Part shown: positions 1-15,600 of the stretch, piece after piece | Position numbering within the stretch: the stretch's first letter is position 1 | How the letters are laid out: the number at the start of each line of letters is the position of its first letter | DNA from: Eudromia elegans | Lineage: Eukaryota; Chordata; Aves; Tinamiformes; Tinamidae | Length of the DNA stretch: 64,000 nucleotides | Assembly: GCA_003342815.1 (NCBI GenBank) | Contig: PTEX01000012.1 | Span: forward strand, 1,645,961 to 1,709,960 | Direction: 5' to 3' | Notes under the pieces: model-generated | The model's input: the letters and a program-made list of their open reading frames with translations, nothing else | Databases searched by the model: none | Told to the model about the DNA's origin: nothing | Position numbers and translations under genes: made by a program

Positions 1-129
1 TATTTTAAGGGAAGTGGCAAATGTAGTGAAATATTTAAGCATATGAAATACTCTTACCATTTCAGACCATTCAATATTTAAAATATTTTGACTAATTTAT
101 TGCCTAAAGACAGAGAAATGACACCTAAC

Positions 130-294
130 CTTAATGTCATAGTGATCCTTCAAGCCATCTTCAACATGGTTTAAGAATTCAAAAATATCTAGTCTGTCCA
201 AACAGCTATCCAAGAGGGTATACATGCACTCAAAAGCTGCTTTTCGTATGTCCAATCCATCATCAACTGTATGCTTAAATGGTCCCATTTCCAC
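130..294 (-). CDS. CAND1: CAND1 coding exon 13 (residues 1066-1120)
   Basis: 165 nt, phase 0 at both ends. The acceptor is GATACAG before GTGGAAATG and the donor is AAG followed by GTTAGG. It encodes [18 protein letters not shown] at its start and ends HYDIK. In the known CAND1-CUL1 structure the C-terminal lobe projects a beta-hairpin that blocks the cullin adaptor site. This exon probably encodes part of that hairpin; this is inference from family knowledge. It is the last CAND1 exon in the window. Confidence 0.97.
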
Positions 295-3200
295 CTGTAT
301 CAGCAAACAAAAGTTTAAAAGCAATATAGTTAGAAAAATTGGGAGCTTATCTGAATAAGTTTAGCCCTGTTTTTTTCAGTTTACATACCTCTCTGATTAG
401 TTCTTTTCGGACTTTTGTTTCATTGTAGAGGTGAGGAAGCACCGTATCTAACAGGTCCCTTATTAGGGACGGTTTATTGTGGGCGGCCGAGTTAAATGTC
501 ACTAGGGCTACTCTCCTGACATTGAGATCTGGGTCTTCCAGTGTTTTCAGAAAATCACCTGCAATCGTGCACAGAAATAAATCACCCGGTGAGGATTTTG
601 CTTCCTACTTTAGAATTATTCTTGCTTAGTTTTAACCTTTCAGCGAGGTGGTTTTAAGGTTATTTTGATGCAACAGAGACCAATACATGCTATTTTAGCA
701 GGATTATGCAAATATATGTATTTGATTATATTAAGAAAAATATTAATATATTTGAGTATGGAATAGTTCACATAATGAAAAAGAAATAGAAAAAAGAAAA
801 ATTCCAAATCAATAGCTATCATTTAATAATATTTCAACAGAGAGTTGTTCAAGGTACAACCAGTAACAGAGTGAAAATTATATTTAACAGCTATGAAACA
901 CTCTCTTGCCTCTTCTCCATTAAAGTCTCTTGGAAGGTACTCTAAAACTGATGCCAATTCTGCAGTTTAAGAATTAAAGAACCTCTCTCAAGGAATCTAT
1001 CAATGCTCTATTTTTAGCTCCACAGCTGGCATATGCTAAGACTTCCTAAGCTGCCAGAAGACAAGCCTACTCACGATACATTAATACAAGAACACCTCTA
1101 CCATTGTACACTCAGCACATTTTCATATCCCCCAGAGTTCTGCAACACTTTCTGCAACTCCCTCAGCTTTAGTAAAACAAATATCTGCAGGAATATATTG
1201 TATTCTTCCCCATGACTGTGATGTTTTATTAACAATTTCTATGATGAACGACTTTTTTTTCTTTTTAAATGGGAAGTAAAACAACAGTGTTTAAACATCA
1301 AAATGACTACTATATACACGAAGGCATGGGGTGCAAAACTAAAGACAACAAAGATTTTTGAACTACTAACTGCTAATAGTTGTTTGTTTGGAAAGCCAAA
1401 ATGTTTCTCTAGAAACAAAACAGCAAGTCAGATACAGTGGAGGGGAGGGTCAGTGAAAAGCTCAGACATAGTCAATTCTTCAATATTGTTGAAATATTTA
1501 AGCTATGTGATAAAAAATAATGTATATCAACTGATGCCATTGCCTCATATATAAAAACTTTGGTCTCTACACAACTGTGTGTTTTAAAAGATTAATCTTT
1601 CCCTCCATTAGACTGAGCACTATATACGATTTTATAGATGTTAAAATCTGTAATTGATCATCACAAAACATTCCCCATAGCGCTGTAGACAAACCTACAA
1701 TACTGTTGTGTCATACAAATGAGAACATATGCACTGATCAAAAAACCACAGCCCCACAATTCTGTCATACTATAAAGCTTTACTTTATCCCCATATAAAA
1801 ATACATATGTTTCCAATAAATTTCAAACCACAAAGCATTACAGAATTACCAACCTCAAAACCTACAATAAACTATATAAAATTCACACACACTTGTGTGA
1901 ACTGTGTATAGAATTCATATACACACTATGAATTTCGAGCGACAGAATGTCACAAATCATCTTAACCACTGCTATGGGTGAAGACAGTACTTCCTTACAC
2001 CAACTGGTAAAGCTGGCAGCGAGCGCACACGCGTGAGTGAAAAGCAGCTCTGCACGACCCTCCACCATCATCACTTCAATACTTTTATCACATCTTTTTC
2101 CTACTCCGAATTCAAAGAAACTCAAATTTCAATAAGTGGCTATTGAGGAATCATTTTGTAATTGTTCCTACTAACAGCCACAAACTCAGATACCTGCAAA
2201 GTTCTTTTCTGAAGAAGCAATGAACAGATTTTAAATGTAATTCTATTGCTTGAAAACTTAGAAGTTGTTACTAAAGCTAAAGAACTTACCTATGCAGTTC
2301 TTCAAAAGTGGGTCTATGGGTTGTGGATGGTCAGAAATAGTGAATTTAACGGCAGTAACCACCGAACTTCGAGCATATGACGACCCTAATATGAAATATA
2401 ATTGTGAATACTATATTAAAGCAGAACAATTAGAGAATTTAAATAATCTAAAGAATATCAGATATTTAAAAAAATATATGCCTTAAAACTTAATAATTGC
2501 TGTCATAGTCATGTTTCTTCTGCATATGTACTGATATTGCATTTTAAACAGAAAAAACAATTATGAAATTTTCTGTAGACTGTAACATTGAAGTAAGGCA
2601 CCTACTAGGACAGATTTTTTTTAATTCAAAAACAGGTTTACAAATTCCACTCATTAAAGCAAAAGTATACAAAGAAAATACAGTTCATAATGTGAAAATC
2701 ATTCACCAATTATCTACAACAAGCCTCCACCTTCCTAATCCTTACACATTTCAGAATGTTAATCTAAAGATTGGAAACTGTGCAATTTATTCCAGGAAGT
2801 CAATATATTGCACTCGATCTGTCAGGTAATTCTGTCCCCTTTTCCCCCATGTTGTTCCCTTTAATTTTACAGCTCCTTGACAAATTGAGCATTACTAGTT
2901 GAAATACCATTATCTCAAAGCAAAACGTAAGAGTAGTTCATGCTATACAGTTAACTTCCTCAAGGAAAAAGAGGAGTGCAATGGGTAGAAAGCATGTCCA
3001 GTAAAATACCTTGTAGAAACACTCAATTTTTATACTTAGACTTCACATTCTTTTAAAACAAAAAAAATAGTTTCTGAAATATTACAAAATTTAAGCATAG
3101 AATTTATCAAACCAGATGCATTTCATTTATTAATGAAGGGAGGACAAGGTCATTAGCTACAATATTGCCACTCACCTGATGCCAAGTAACCCTTGAGTCG

Positions 3201-6200
3201 TGGGAGCAGAGTCTCGGGGTCTATCAACGTAAGCTTGCCCAAGCACTCGGCAACAACATTCCTCGTACCCTCTTCTGCACATTCACAGTGTTTCAGGAGT
3301 AAGGCCCAGATGTTCTCAACATATGGTTTGAGACCAATCACTGATGCAGAGCTAATTATTTCTTTCAGGGAGTGAAGGAGAAGGTATTGCCTCTTAGGTT
3401 GGCTGGTTATTTCTTGCAAGACAAACGGCAGGTACTCAGGAAGATTGCCAACACTAATACTGCCTAGTGCATAAGACGCTGCCGACTTGACTTCTTCACT
3501 AGGAGAGGAGAATGCTTCTAAAATTACAGATTTCAGCTCAATTTGTCCACTTAGGTCAATGTGATGACCAACTTCCCCAAGAGAAAGCAAAGCCAAAAGA
3601 CGAATGGAATCTGTGGATCTGGAGTTCTTGACATCTTGAATGAACTGACCTACAACAGCTGGTCCTTCCTTAGGGCACGCCCGGGTAAGGGCAGCTACAC
3701 ATTTGGCAATAGAATAGTAAGACTGCTTGTGAGTAAGTGCTGTGCTCTGCGAGTACACCGGACCCGTTAACATGCGTAGCAGATCCATATAGCCTAAATT
3801 ATTTGTCCCAGTCACCACCAAAGCTTGGAAAAATTCTAGCATGGCACTAAGCGCTCCACCCTGGAGTAGAGGCGATCTCACCAGCCCAATAAGTTCGTTG
3901 AGAATGGACCCACTGATCTTGGACAGGGAAGAAGGATATACTTTAGCCAGCGTTGTGAGAAAACTGATGGCCATCTGTGATACATGCATATCGCTTTCAC
4001 TAATGAGAGGTGGAAGCTCATCCAAGACAGCATCAATCATAGCAGCTGTCAGACTGTCACTGTAATTTTTAATTAAAATATCTAGAGCAGAAAGAGTGCC
4101 CAGTTTCAAAGCTCGCTGATTTTTTCTTAAAAAGGAGGCAAGAATAGGAACTCCTTCCCCAAGGATTGGCCTCAAATCTATCTTCAAAGGAGAACCAGCA
4201 ATCAGTGTCATGGCCTTCACTGTAGTTAACCGAGTGATCTCATTCTTCAGTCTCTCTAGGAAGATCTGAAGTGTACTGGGCAAGTCTGTGCCAAGGCTGT
4301 CGCCAAGGCTACAAATGATTTGGCCCATGCAAGATATTGCCCTCTCTTTTACCTCCTGATCAATGTCAGCAGCCTTTAATCTCTTGATCGTACAAGTAAA
4401 TAAATCTTTGATGTAAGGAGTAGCATCAAAGGAAGAAGACTGGTCTAAAGGACGAATAACCTTCACAAGTTGTTGTGTAACCAAAAGAGCCTCTGATGTT
4501 ATCTTGTAAAATGGGTCTCCGACACAAGCAACAACTGGAGGTACCAATGCTTGAACATGAGGATGAAAGACTTGGGGAGAATGATTACAGAGGATCACAT
4601 ACAAACAGGACAAAGCATCTATCTTCAGATTAGAAGAACTTGATTTGTCATTCAGTGAAAAAATTATTCCTGTAAATAAAAGAAAAAAATATTTTTAGGT
4701 TGTGTTTTTATTCTCTAATTTTAAAGTTCCAGAAGGATGGCAGCTATGGGGTAGCTGATATTTTTTGCTCCCAGCCTTTCCTGTATGCTTCCCAGCCCCT
4801 TCAACTGCTTTATTCAAACAATTACTCTTCAAAGTTCCTCTACAAAGGAAAGCTACAGAGTGGACCTGCTGATGGCTCATGATGTTTTTTCCTAATTATA
4901 ACAGAATTCTGATCTTGTCAGAGTTTACTGTTCCTTCTAACTTCAAAATTCAGTATTTTGGTAAAAGGAAAATCAAGAAAGAATTTGATCATGAAACTAA
5001 GAGGCAAATCATCCTTTTTTTTTCCTAAATCTAGAAGAAAAAAGTTAATCTCAGAGCAATCCCTGTTTTCAAGATTAATGGAAATACATTGTTTAAATAA
5101 CTATATGCATTCACACGGAATGTATTCTGCCAAATTCCTTAAACAGAAGCTAGCCTTCAAACATTTATAAAAACAAGAGTCAAGTTTTAAAGATTGAAAA
5201 AATTCATCTCCATGTTACTAGTAAATCCTTTTAAGTTAATAGTATGTTTCTCCTACCTGGTACAAGCACAGGAACATGTTGTGTTAGAGCTCCAGGTAAC
5301 ACATTCACCAACTCAGTCAGCATATTAAAGCAACACTGGCGAGTCTTCACACTTTTCTCCTTCATCTGTTTGTGCAAGGCTTTAACTATATTGGGAACCT
5401 GTAATCATCAAACTTAAGTTAATAGGTGCAATACCTGACATATCTTTCATCATATATCACTGGGAGAATCGAGGTGGGGGAGGAACATGATACTTTATTT
5501 CCCTGCAGATGTCTGATATTAAGCTTCATTCAAGAGTATTTATACAAATACCATCCCAAAAAGCATTAAAGCAATTTAAAAGGTGAGATGAAAAAATAAA
5601 ATTAGATTTGCATTCATAGCACAACTGTATAGAGCAACATTTGAAAAGCCATCCTAATAATTAAGAAAGGAAAATGCTGTCTTTCAGCACTGGCCATCCT
5701 TTTTTTCTTTTAAATAAAACACTCTGCAGAAAATCAAACTACCTTGATCATTAAATCTTATTTCTATACTACTGAAACCAAAAATTAAGTGATTTTGCTG
5801 TTAACTTGACTACATTATGACATATAAGCTTTAGAGGTAAAAGTAAGCGACTACAATCAGAGTACAGCTTGAGTACATTTTTCAAACGTGTAAAATCTTG
5901 ATAGATAACCTGACTCTGAAGCATCGTCAAAGGCGTCTCTCCTTGCTCCATTGCGTCAGGATCACAAAGCCAACTCTGCACAGGTCGAGTTTGTTTTAGA
6001 AGAGAAAGATATGCATGAAAAACATCTGCTTTTACATTCTCTTCGCGCTCTTTGAATCTGGCTATCAAAGCAGGGGACACGGTTTTGTAGAACTCGGGAA
6101 GCATTTCGTGGCGTGTGCTAACCACAGCATCCAGGCATTTCGCAGCTGCACGCCTCACTTTCCAGCTCATGTCATCATCATCACTATATTCATCGTCGCT

Positions 6201-9200
6201 CCCTTGAGAAAAGGTCAATTACACACATGTTCAAGCCTAGACAATCCAAGCAGCAAGTTGAATTTTTTTTAAAAAAGCTAATACACTTAGATTCTGTGTG
6301 CAACACAAATCAAATGGTCGAAAAGGGTATGCCAAAAAACATGTACTTAAAAAGCCTTGCAAACATCCTAAATCTTAAGGCTAATGATTTTTTTCTGCTC
6401 ATGTTCTCAAATTAACTTTACGCATCTATTAATTTAAACTTCAAAATTAAGAGTGCCTTCTTGTCACATTTACAGCCCAACTACTACTGATTTAAAGCAT
6501 ATTCTTCTTTATTAACCATATAAGCAACAAGGCAGCAAAAATTACTAATGGATCAAGATTTACAGTATCTTGTTCCTTTCTAGGAAGAAATCAAATCATT
6601 TCATTATACTTATCAAATAGCAGCAGCAAGTACAGAGTAAGCACTTCAAGCATTTACTTTTTAAAAGCATAAGCCACAGTATAGTACTTAATAATTCTCG
6701 AAGTAAAAAGAACATGGTGTTCTGGGTCCAGATTGCTTGTGTGTCCATGTTTTGTTATATATAACATGCATTTAGCCACAATAAATAACTACTGAGGTTT
6801 TTTTCTCCTAAAGAAAAATATTTTGCAATTCTAAACTATGACCCATTTTATGCATTAGAGAATGATATTTCTAGTGAAAAGTAGTAAAGAGATATTTCAC
6901 ATGCTGAATATACATTTTCAAAATATTAAAAGATTTTTTTCACTCTATTTAGACCACCCTACATGCTTCTGTCATTTAATAGTCGCTTTTTTTTTTTTTT
7001 TGACCCTTTCAGTGTTAAATATTTATCTTGTTTTTATATTCATCCTTAGAACTGCTCATCTCCAGCAGATGCACTGCAGGTACATGTTGAAAATTAGCTC
7101 ATCATCCTGTACAAGCAAAGAGCTCATGGGTTATATGTTTGAAAGTAGTATAAGAACCGAACACACAGGTGCACAAGCCATTCAAATGCTGGCACTTGGT
7201 AGTAACAGCAGCCATTTCAATTTCCTCAAACCAGTGCAGGTTAAGCTCACAAGCTCTTCCTCTCCTCAAAACTAAAAATGTATATACCTTGATCATCATC
7301 ATCACCACCATCAGCATCCATAGCATTTTCATCTTCATCTTCATCATCATAATTATAATTAGGATCATAGGTAAGATATTTTAGACATATGTTTATAATA
7401 GTGGATACATGAGGATAAACTTCTTTAGGACACCTGCAGTATACAAAAACATATGAAATTTCAAATTACTGTATTAAAATATTTCTGCCTAGAGGACTTC
7501 AAACTACTAATGAACTGCAGAGACTCAGTGAAATGAAGCACTATCAACACATCCATAACTATGAATTCAGAGTGTCTGCGTTTTGTTTAGTTTCTTTTCA
7601 AATTCAGTTTCATCAGAAATTCAGTTCACTCTGAAACTTAGAATATAAATGCATCAAGTCACAACGAAAACAAATAAATGTTAGAAATGAGGACTGGGTA
7701 AAACCCTGTAACTTTGACAGACAAATCCTCATAAATATAAATACAGTTTATTGACTACTTGACAGTGACAAATTCCCTTTCTCCTCATATCAATTTCCAA
7801 ACTATGATCACAATTCTTGCTATTAGCAGCAGCAAGAGTCAGATGAAATAAAGTCCTAAAAAATAAAACCAAAACAATAAAAAACCCATGCAAGAGCAGA
7901 ATGAAGCACATTTTGTGCTGTGCCTAAGTTCAGAAAGTAGGGTCAAAAAGACAGCAAGTACAACACTACCACATAGCCTGATCTGCCACAGAGACAGGCT
8001 GCAGAAGCTCAAGATATGCTTTCTGATAACAAGTTTTTGTCACCACTGCTGGACAATAACTGTTGCATTTATTAAAACATTTCTGCCCTCCCACCAACAT
8101 GCAGAAGCAGGACTGGCACAGCAGAAAGTTTCCAAAGCACTGAGGAAACACAGTGCTTAAAGTTAGGTTACAAGACAGAGTCAAGGGAATAGTTCCAGTT
8201 CAAAACTTGCAAAAATACTTGGTACAGAGGAGACTGCCTGTCTGCAATGAAGCTGCTTTAATCCCCCTTCAATTGCTGCTTACACTCAGATGGCACAACA
8301 TCAGACCACAAGAAAGCCCAAAACAGGTAACTGAGAATAACTTACCTCCTAACAAAGGATTCAAAGGCCTGGATGCAATACTCCCTTAGTTCGTCATCAT
8401 CTACATTACAAAACTTTACAACCAAAGGAATTATTTTCTCTAGATATTCACCTGATAAAAGAAAATTCACAAAGTAATTACTCTCATCTAAAAATTTTAG
8501 AGTTGTAGATAATTATAAAAAATATTTTCTTACCTATTCTGTGACCTGCTTGCCTACTGATAGCAGCAATACATTGTATATAGGTCCTAGTTGTTGACAT
8601 GGAATCATTTTTAGACAGCTCTGTCAACAGATGTTCAATGAGGTCAACAAAAACTATATTGCCACAACTCATAACCAGGTGACCAAGAGCAATGATGGTT
8701 CTTTTCCTCACAGCAAGTCTGGGGCTAGTCAGCTGGGGGAGCAGACAGGTCAGAATTGAAGGATGGAAGTTAACAAGCAGTCCTCCTTGCCTTAAAACAG
8801 ACAAAACACAAACTCAAACCAATTGAATCTAGATAACTTTGCTCATATACTCTAGTAGAGATAATTTAAATATTACCAAAGCATTGTACAATTCCAAATA
8901 TCTATGTTTTTAGAACTTTTAAAAACCAGGAAATGAGTTCACAATACATATTCAAAGCAAAATAGCATTAAAGCAAGCTTAAAACTACAGCTCAAGAGGT
9001 ATCAGTAATAATACCAAGTAACTCATCTTCAAGTTCAAGTATCCACTTTCTTCCCCTCTCAAGTTTCATTTATACTTAAAGTTTTATAACATAACGTCCC
9101 ATAAAGAAAATAATTTTCCAAACAGTAAAGTGGAGTTAGAGTCCCCTGTTTATGGAGTATTTTCTGCTTCACCAGCATTTTGCAAGAGGGACGGTTACCT

Positions 9201-9589
9201 GCTCAGCATATCAGCCATGATATCTAGCGCCTCTAGCTGAACAGACACGTCCTCCTGCTTGGCAATGGCACTAGTGAGACGCCCTGTGATCTTCTTGCAA
9301 ACATTGGCCGCTAGTGCAGAACCTGGAAGGATGACAAATGTCAGCACTGTTGTAAGGCGGAGGATGAAGCACAGTATTCACGCCAGGAATCTTGCTAGCA
9401 ACTTTGGGGAACTACTCGGACTTGAAGAAATTTTCTGCCCACCAAAATAAGCATGAGCAACCAATTTCCTGTGCTAATGTAAAGTATGCTCTGCATTAGA
9501 GCAGAAAACACTGTCCACGTGGAGACACACCAAGGAGGGTTACTTTGGTTTGCAATAGCCTCAAAAAGTGCAGCTAACACAAGAGACAC

Positions 9590-9662
<73 letters not shown>

Positions 9663-12600
9663 ACAAAAACCAACAAAACCACCACACACCCACACCACAA
9701 TTCTGTTATGCATTCCACTACTGCTTGATATAAACACAACCGACTTATGGACTTTCAACAAAGAAAGGTCAATTAGGTAGCTTAAATTGGAGTCTCTTAA
9801 AAATTCTGCATTCCCAAAGCTTTTTAAAACACTTTTCCACTTTCATTCATACCCCTGCACTACAATACTTGAACAACAATTTAGTAAAAAAGTAGTATTA
9901 GCTGACTGTTTATCATTACCATCTCTCTCAAAGGGAATGTCTTCATTTAAAAAGATGTAGATAAGTATAGCAGTAACTGAACAGGCAACTGTTAGAAAAT
10001 CAAGGTATATTCCAAAACACTTACTAGAAACCAAGACAGGAAATCAGACGTTAAAAATAACATCAGAGTTATAATGAACTGAAAAGCATATTATAATAAA
10101 GGAAGAAGAATTTTAGCTTTTACTACAATCTAAGATTATTCTGCCATATAATTATTAAAATAAAGCTTTACAACAACATTCCTATACTGCAAGTTTTATT
10201 TTTCATTATTAATATAACATCACATTAACATAACAAAAAAGTTAAATAGAACTTAAAAAAAGTTAAGTGGTGTGAGATTACTAAATTTGAAAGTACAGTC
10301 ACAAGTCACCAAAAAGCTATTTTTATCATACATTTTTCCTCTGACAGAAATCAATTCTAATGTTAAATAAACTGAGTCCACTCCATTAACCCTGCTTTTT
10401 GCATTTTAAAAATTAGCAATGAAGAGAGCTAGAACTAACACTTAGTACTTCAAGTACAAAATGTCTTACCACTGGAAGCTGGGGGTAGTTCTCCAATCAC
10501 AGTTTTAAGGCCAATGCTTGAAATGTCACGCAGTTGTTCCTTATCTGAAAGCATGTTTGTACAGAGGGTATCTACAATGGTCTCCACTTGATACTCCTTC
10601 ACTTTGCTCACCAAAGGGCCAAGACTGTATAAACAGAACACAAAGATATTAAATCTGCACTTTTAATTAAAATCTCTCATTTTAGTTAAATATTGGCTTT
10701 GAATTAATTTAAGATTATTTCTGGTAGCATTATAAATTGGAACTTAATCTGAAAATTTTCAACAGATTAGACTGATATCCTTTCTCCGTAAATCTAGCAA
10801 CAAACTACAACTGCTTTTTATCTCATAATAGAAACCAGTTTTGCATGATTGTTCTGCCTCAAAGTTCAAGTGTCTCTTCCCTCTCAAGGCCAAGATTTGA
10901 AACACAGTTACCTGGACACAAAATATGGTTTCCACGTTTAACCATCAGCGTCTACTTAGCTCACAAACAAGCAAGGAACCGTCTTTAGTATTGAACCTTA
11001 GATATTTGATATACGTGCATTAAAAGAACACAAAATGTTAAAATATGCAAGAAAGGTTTGCCCTCTTTTGCACTGACTGCAAATGCTGCAAGCGCAGCCC
11101 AAACAAACGTTTCCTCTTTCCCTCAGAACTGTGAGTTTTCTGTTTCTCTGGCCATTCTGAGGATTACGGCAACCTTGCGTTCCTGTGTAACCCACTCCTA
11201 TTTGTTCAAAATAACAAAGCTGCAGAATATCCTAGCATTTTCCAGTTCACTGGCACAGCATCCTCCAGTATCCTCCTAATCCACTCACTAACTCCCCGCG
11301 ACTCTCTCTTGTTAATGCTCTGTTCCCAGAAGGAAGGTTTGCAAAAAGAGCAGTCCCTCATTTTGTCCCCGTTCCCTCCCTTTTGGCACTGGTTGGTCTT
11401 CCACTTCGTTCTTCACACGCCAGGAAAAGTCAGAAGACACAGGCCTTGATTTTACTGACCTTCGCAGCAGAGCATATGCATCATGTATCAGCTACAAAAC
11501 AAATTCCATCCCATTACAGATAAGGGGATCTAGAGGATCTTGCAGATTACATGTAATAATACACAAGACAAAAACTACAGCCTGACTTGCACATCCCACG
11601 TTTACGTGGTGATGCTAAAATCATCAGCTATCACAATGATCAACATACATCTCACTGGCCTTCAATGTCTACATTCATCACTTGCTCTTCATATTAGTAT
11701 TGAAATGTTGAATTATTTTATACTTTATATTAGTATTGAATGTTCAAGCGTCGTCAGCCATATTTTTGCTGTGTTATATCCTACTGTATTTCATTACTAA
11801 ACAATGCACTACTAAGTCTGTTAGTTAGGTAGCTAGAAAAAAAACCCTTATTATTTCAGTAAAAAGGACTTTTTCAATAAAAATAATCAAAGCTAAAACA
11901 AAAAAGCAAAATTTATACTGTAAGACTAATACTGTCAACTGTTGGTCACAATCTCAAACTTTTATCAGGAACTTTTTACATCATATTAATTTACCTACTT
12001 TATCTCCCAATTTTTTTTTTTAAGTCTTCCCTTCAGATAGAGCCTCTTAGATGGGAAATTAGTTTTGACTACCTGTTTTTAACCTAATTCAGATCCTCCA
12101 AGTGTACTACCTTAAGCACAAACACATCAAATTCTGAAGAATGGGTACTGTGAGCCACATACCTATCCTAAAAACTTCACCTATACATATAGTTACTGCT
12201 CAGAAAGACACAGCTCTTGCCTTTTAAGAACTTTTGCTCTCTGTGTTTTAATAATGCCACCTATGCTTTCTCTTTAAATTTCTGTGGAGTCATCCTTAAT
12301 ATCATCACCTATGAGTGAAGCATGCTTACTAATGAGACTTATCGACATTACAGGTGAATGCGGCACAAAGCTAAGTTTAATAAACTCTACCAGGCTTCAG
12401 TTCTGCACTCATCAAGGGCGGAAGGACAAGATGCTGAGAGCAGCCAAAAAGGATAAACAGCAGTGGCCTAAGGTAAGAAAGGACACAGCCATAGTGACGA
12501 TCATCTGCAGAAAAGAAAGGAATCAAACTCAAAGTACTGCCCACTAACACAATCAAAAGAAACACAGAGGTATCTTCAGCAAGCTACCATTTGTTTTCAA

Positions 12601-15600
12601 ATAGATTTTAATTCAGATTTCCATGTGAATTAAAGACACTGTGGATCTCATTCTGACTTGGTGTTGAGCATGGGCCTTCCACCAGGTGTGTTCAGCAGCT
12701 ACTCCTGGTGTCCCCTTTGAGGAAACTCTGTGGTCCCATTCTCAGCAGCATCTCAGTGCTTCTCCTCTTGTGACACACACTTCAAGCTATTCACTTCACC
12801 ACAAACTCAACTTGGAAGAGTAAGAAAGCACAGCAGGTTTTTGAAACATCCTGCATAAGTGTTCTCAGCACACAGTTTGAGAACTTCAAAATAGGCCTTC
12901 ATACAAAACAAATCTGGCTTAGTAAGCAGATTGTGATACAACTTTAAAACAAAGCAGCATATTTAACAATAAAACAACCTTCAAACTAGAAGCATTTGTC
13001 TACTTAACTCCTCCATCAAGTGTAAATGCAGAAGCTTATCCAACAATGGATTATCTTCCTGGGTTCAGAAAAAACACATAGAAAGTTGGAATATATTAAT
13101 TTGTACTTCAGTTCTTACCGATTTGGAAGCAAACACCAATTATCAGGCTTTTAAAACAGTTGAGCCACAAGGTATTTTGACAGTAAAGACAGAATATTTT
13201 TTCCACATTAGCCTTTCAAAGTATTCCATAAGAAATAACCAAGATCAAAAGGACACTAGAAAAAAAATGTGGGACAACCCCAAATTTCGCTGTACAAAAG
13301 ACTTAGTGATTATACCGGGAAAAGAATGTATTTATTTTATTCCGTAACAGAGAATCACCATCAGAATCTTAAGGGTGAACCTCAGATTAAAAAAACACCA
13401 GGATTAAGTCCACTGCCCAAACAGGAAAACTCTACAGGCAAGCAGAAATTCTGGCTGAGCTAGCAAGACAGTAAGCTGCCCACACAAACTACTGTTCTAA
13501 AAGTAGATAGTCCAAAATCCAAATTAAGTTATGCTACTAAGGTAAAAACTTAGTTTAAACTTGACACTTTTTATTTACTTATTTATTACTATGCAGTTCT
13601 TACTATGTTAGAAAAACCAAGACAGAACCAATCCTCCAGAGTCCTTACAGTTTAAAGAAGAATGTGACTTTCTGGACCTTGTTTACAGTATGCATTGAGA
13701 GCAGCATGCAGCGTATAAATCACATGCAAAGTGGTGTTTTTTGTTTTACTGGAAGTGCTCTGCAGTTTAAATCTAACCCCCCAAGAACACAGCTGGCTGC
13801 TTGCTAATAAAATTGCAAGGGACACATGGGTTCCCATTGAGCAGAAAAGGATGGAGGCTGTCGTGTTCAGCACACAGGCACCAACGTTGGCTCAGCAGCT
13901 CAGTACTGTGCTCAAAGAGAGCAGCAGCACAGGAAACTCCTCAGTTTTTAGTGCCTTGCTGGTCTCCTGCAGAAAGAAAATAACCCTGTTTGCTGCACTG
14001 TTTTAGCAGTAGAGATGTGAGGATGCGTAGTTTAATTTTCAAGTGCTCCCAATAAAGAAACATTACTTTGTATTAGGTTTATTCCTTGCCACCTGGGCCT
14101 TGCGTTATCTCCTTTTTTAAGGCCCAAGATGCTAAGTCATCGTTATTAAATTCCCTCCTGAATGAGATCGACAGTCAAACTCCACAGTGACTTTGTTCAC
14201 TTTGAAGTTGTGATTCCCGCTTCCAAATAGGGATAATACTCTTTCAGCTATATATGGGAAAAAATGGGAACAATCTGGGAGAGTTTACAAGTATCTACAG
14301 GGTAAATCCAAAACCGTGTGGTCCATACTTCTCCCTCAAACCTGCTATAATGCACCTCAGTGCTGCTATTTTTCTTCCAAGTCCAACAGTTGATAGCCAT
14401 TAGAGATGATTATCCTCTGGAAAAGCTTAGGAGAAGCAAAAGTAGCAAGAGCTATCTAGCAGAGTACAAACAGGAGGACAAAGGCAAAGGAGATTGATCT
14501 ATCACCTAAAAAAAAGCCTTTGCATTCAGCCACAAAGCTTAGCTTACTATATAGTACTAACCAGAGTGAGATCCAAGATTTTGGTACCACCTGTCTGTCA
14601 GCAAAGTTATGAGCTTCTCTTGAAGTTTCTAAGCTTGGAATGCATTGTCCCTAGAAGCCCAAACAGTTTTTATGCTTGAGGCATAGCAATCAGATGAACA
14701 GACAAGAATATGAAACGCCCAAGACAACCACATTGACCACTTTCCACACCTTTCCCCATAAACCATGACCTGCTCTGTTTCCTCCTCTCCCCACTCATCA
14801 AGCACCCTAAACCCTGCTCAAAATAAGGAAAGGACACTTCAGGAACTCCACAGAAAAATAAAGCAGTGAAAGGAAACACCATTTTTCAAGTTTTGCAATA
14901 TCATAAACAACTAATTCATTTTAATGCACAAAACTTCAAATTAGTTTTAAGCTCAAACTGACATTACAGCATTATAATCATCCAAATTCCTTGAACTGGT
15001 GGCTGCAATTTACTCCTTACTTTGCAACCTCTTAAATGTAATTACATAAGAACAAACTTTGGTACAACATTTCAAAAAGATACCTCATAGAAACAATCCA
15101 AAGAGAGCTGCTAAGTGACATATTGACTAGTCTCTGAAGAAAGGCAGAGAAAAAGTCCTTCAAGTGGACAGAACCAAAGATGTGATGGAAGGTTTCATGC
15201 TTGTTCCTGCTGGAACATACACACATACGGATATCAGAAATGAACAGCTCTAACAAAGCTCCCGTTCCTGAAGGCTGCCAAACACCAGGTCCTAAACTGG
15301 CACTGCCTTTTAAGAGGCACTGTACCAGAATCTAAAACAAGCCATCCTGCAGAGCTACTCATCCTCCTAAAGTGAAGAAGATGGAGGAAAAGTAGGAGCC
15401 CTCAGCTCAGAGGACCACAGCAACAACCTTACCCTGTTGTAATTGTGTTGAATTAATACCACAACTTATTTAAATATTAGGGGGAAAGACATTGACACCA
15501 GTAAGAAGTATCTACCCACACAGCTAAATTCATGACGACTTTGTACAAAACCATTTCCCAAGACAAAGATTATTACCTACAATTACCACCCAGACGAGAT

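Noticed and set aside
3193-4065. Plus-strand frames inside the large CAND1 exon
   Set aside because: They are antisense shadows of the proven minus-strand coding frame.
9561-9780. Frames with long Phe or Lys runs
   Set aside because: They are translations of the 67-base homopolymer.
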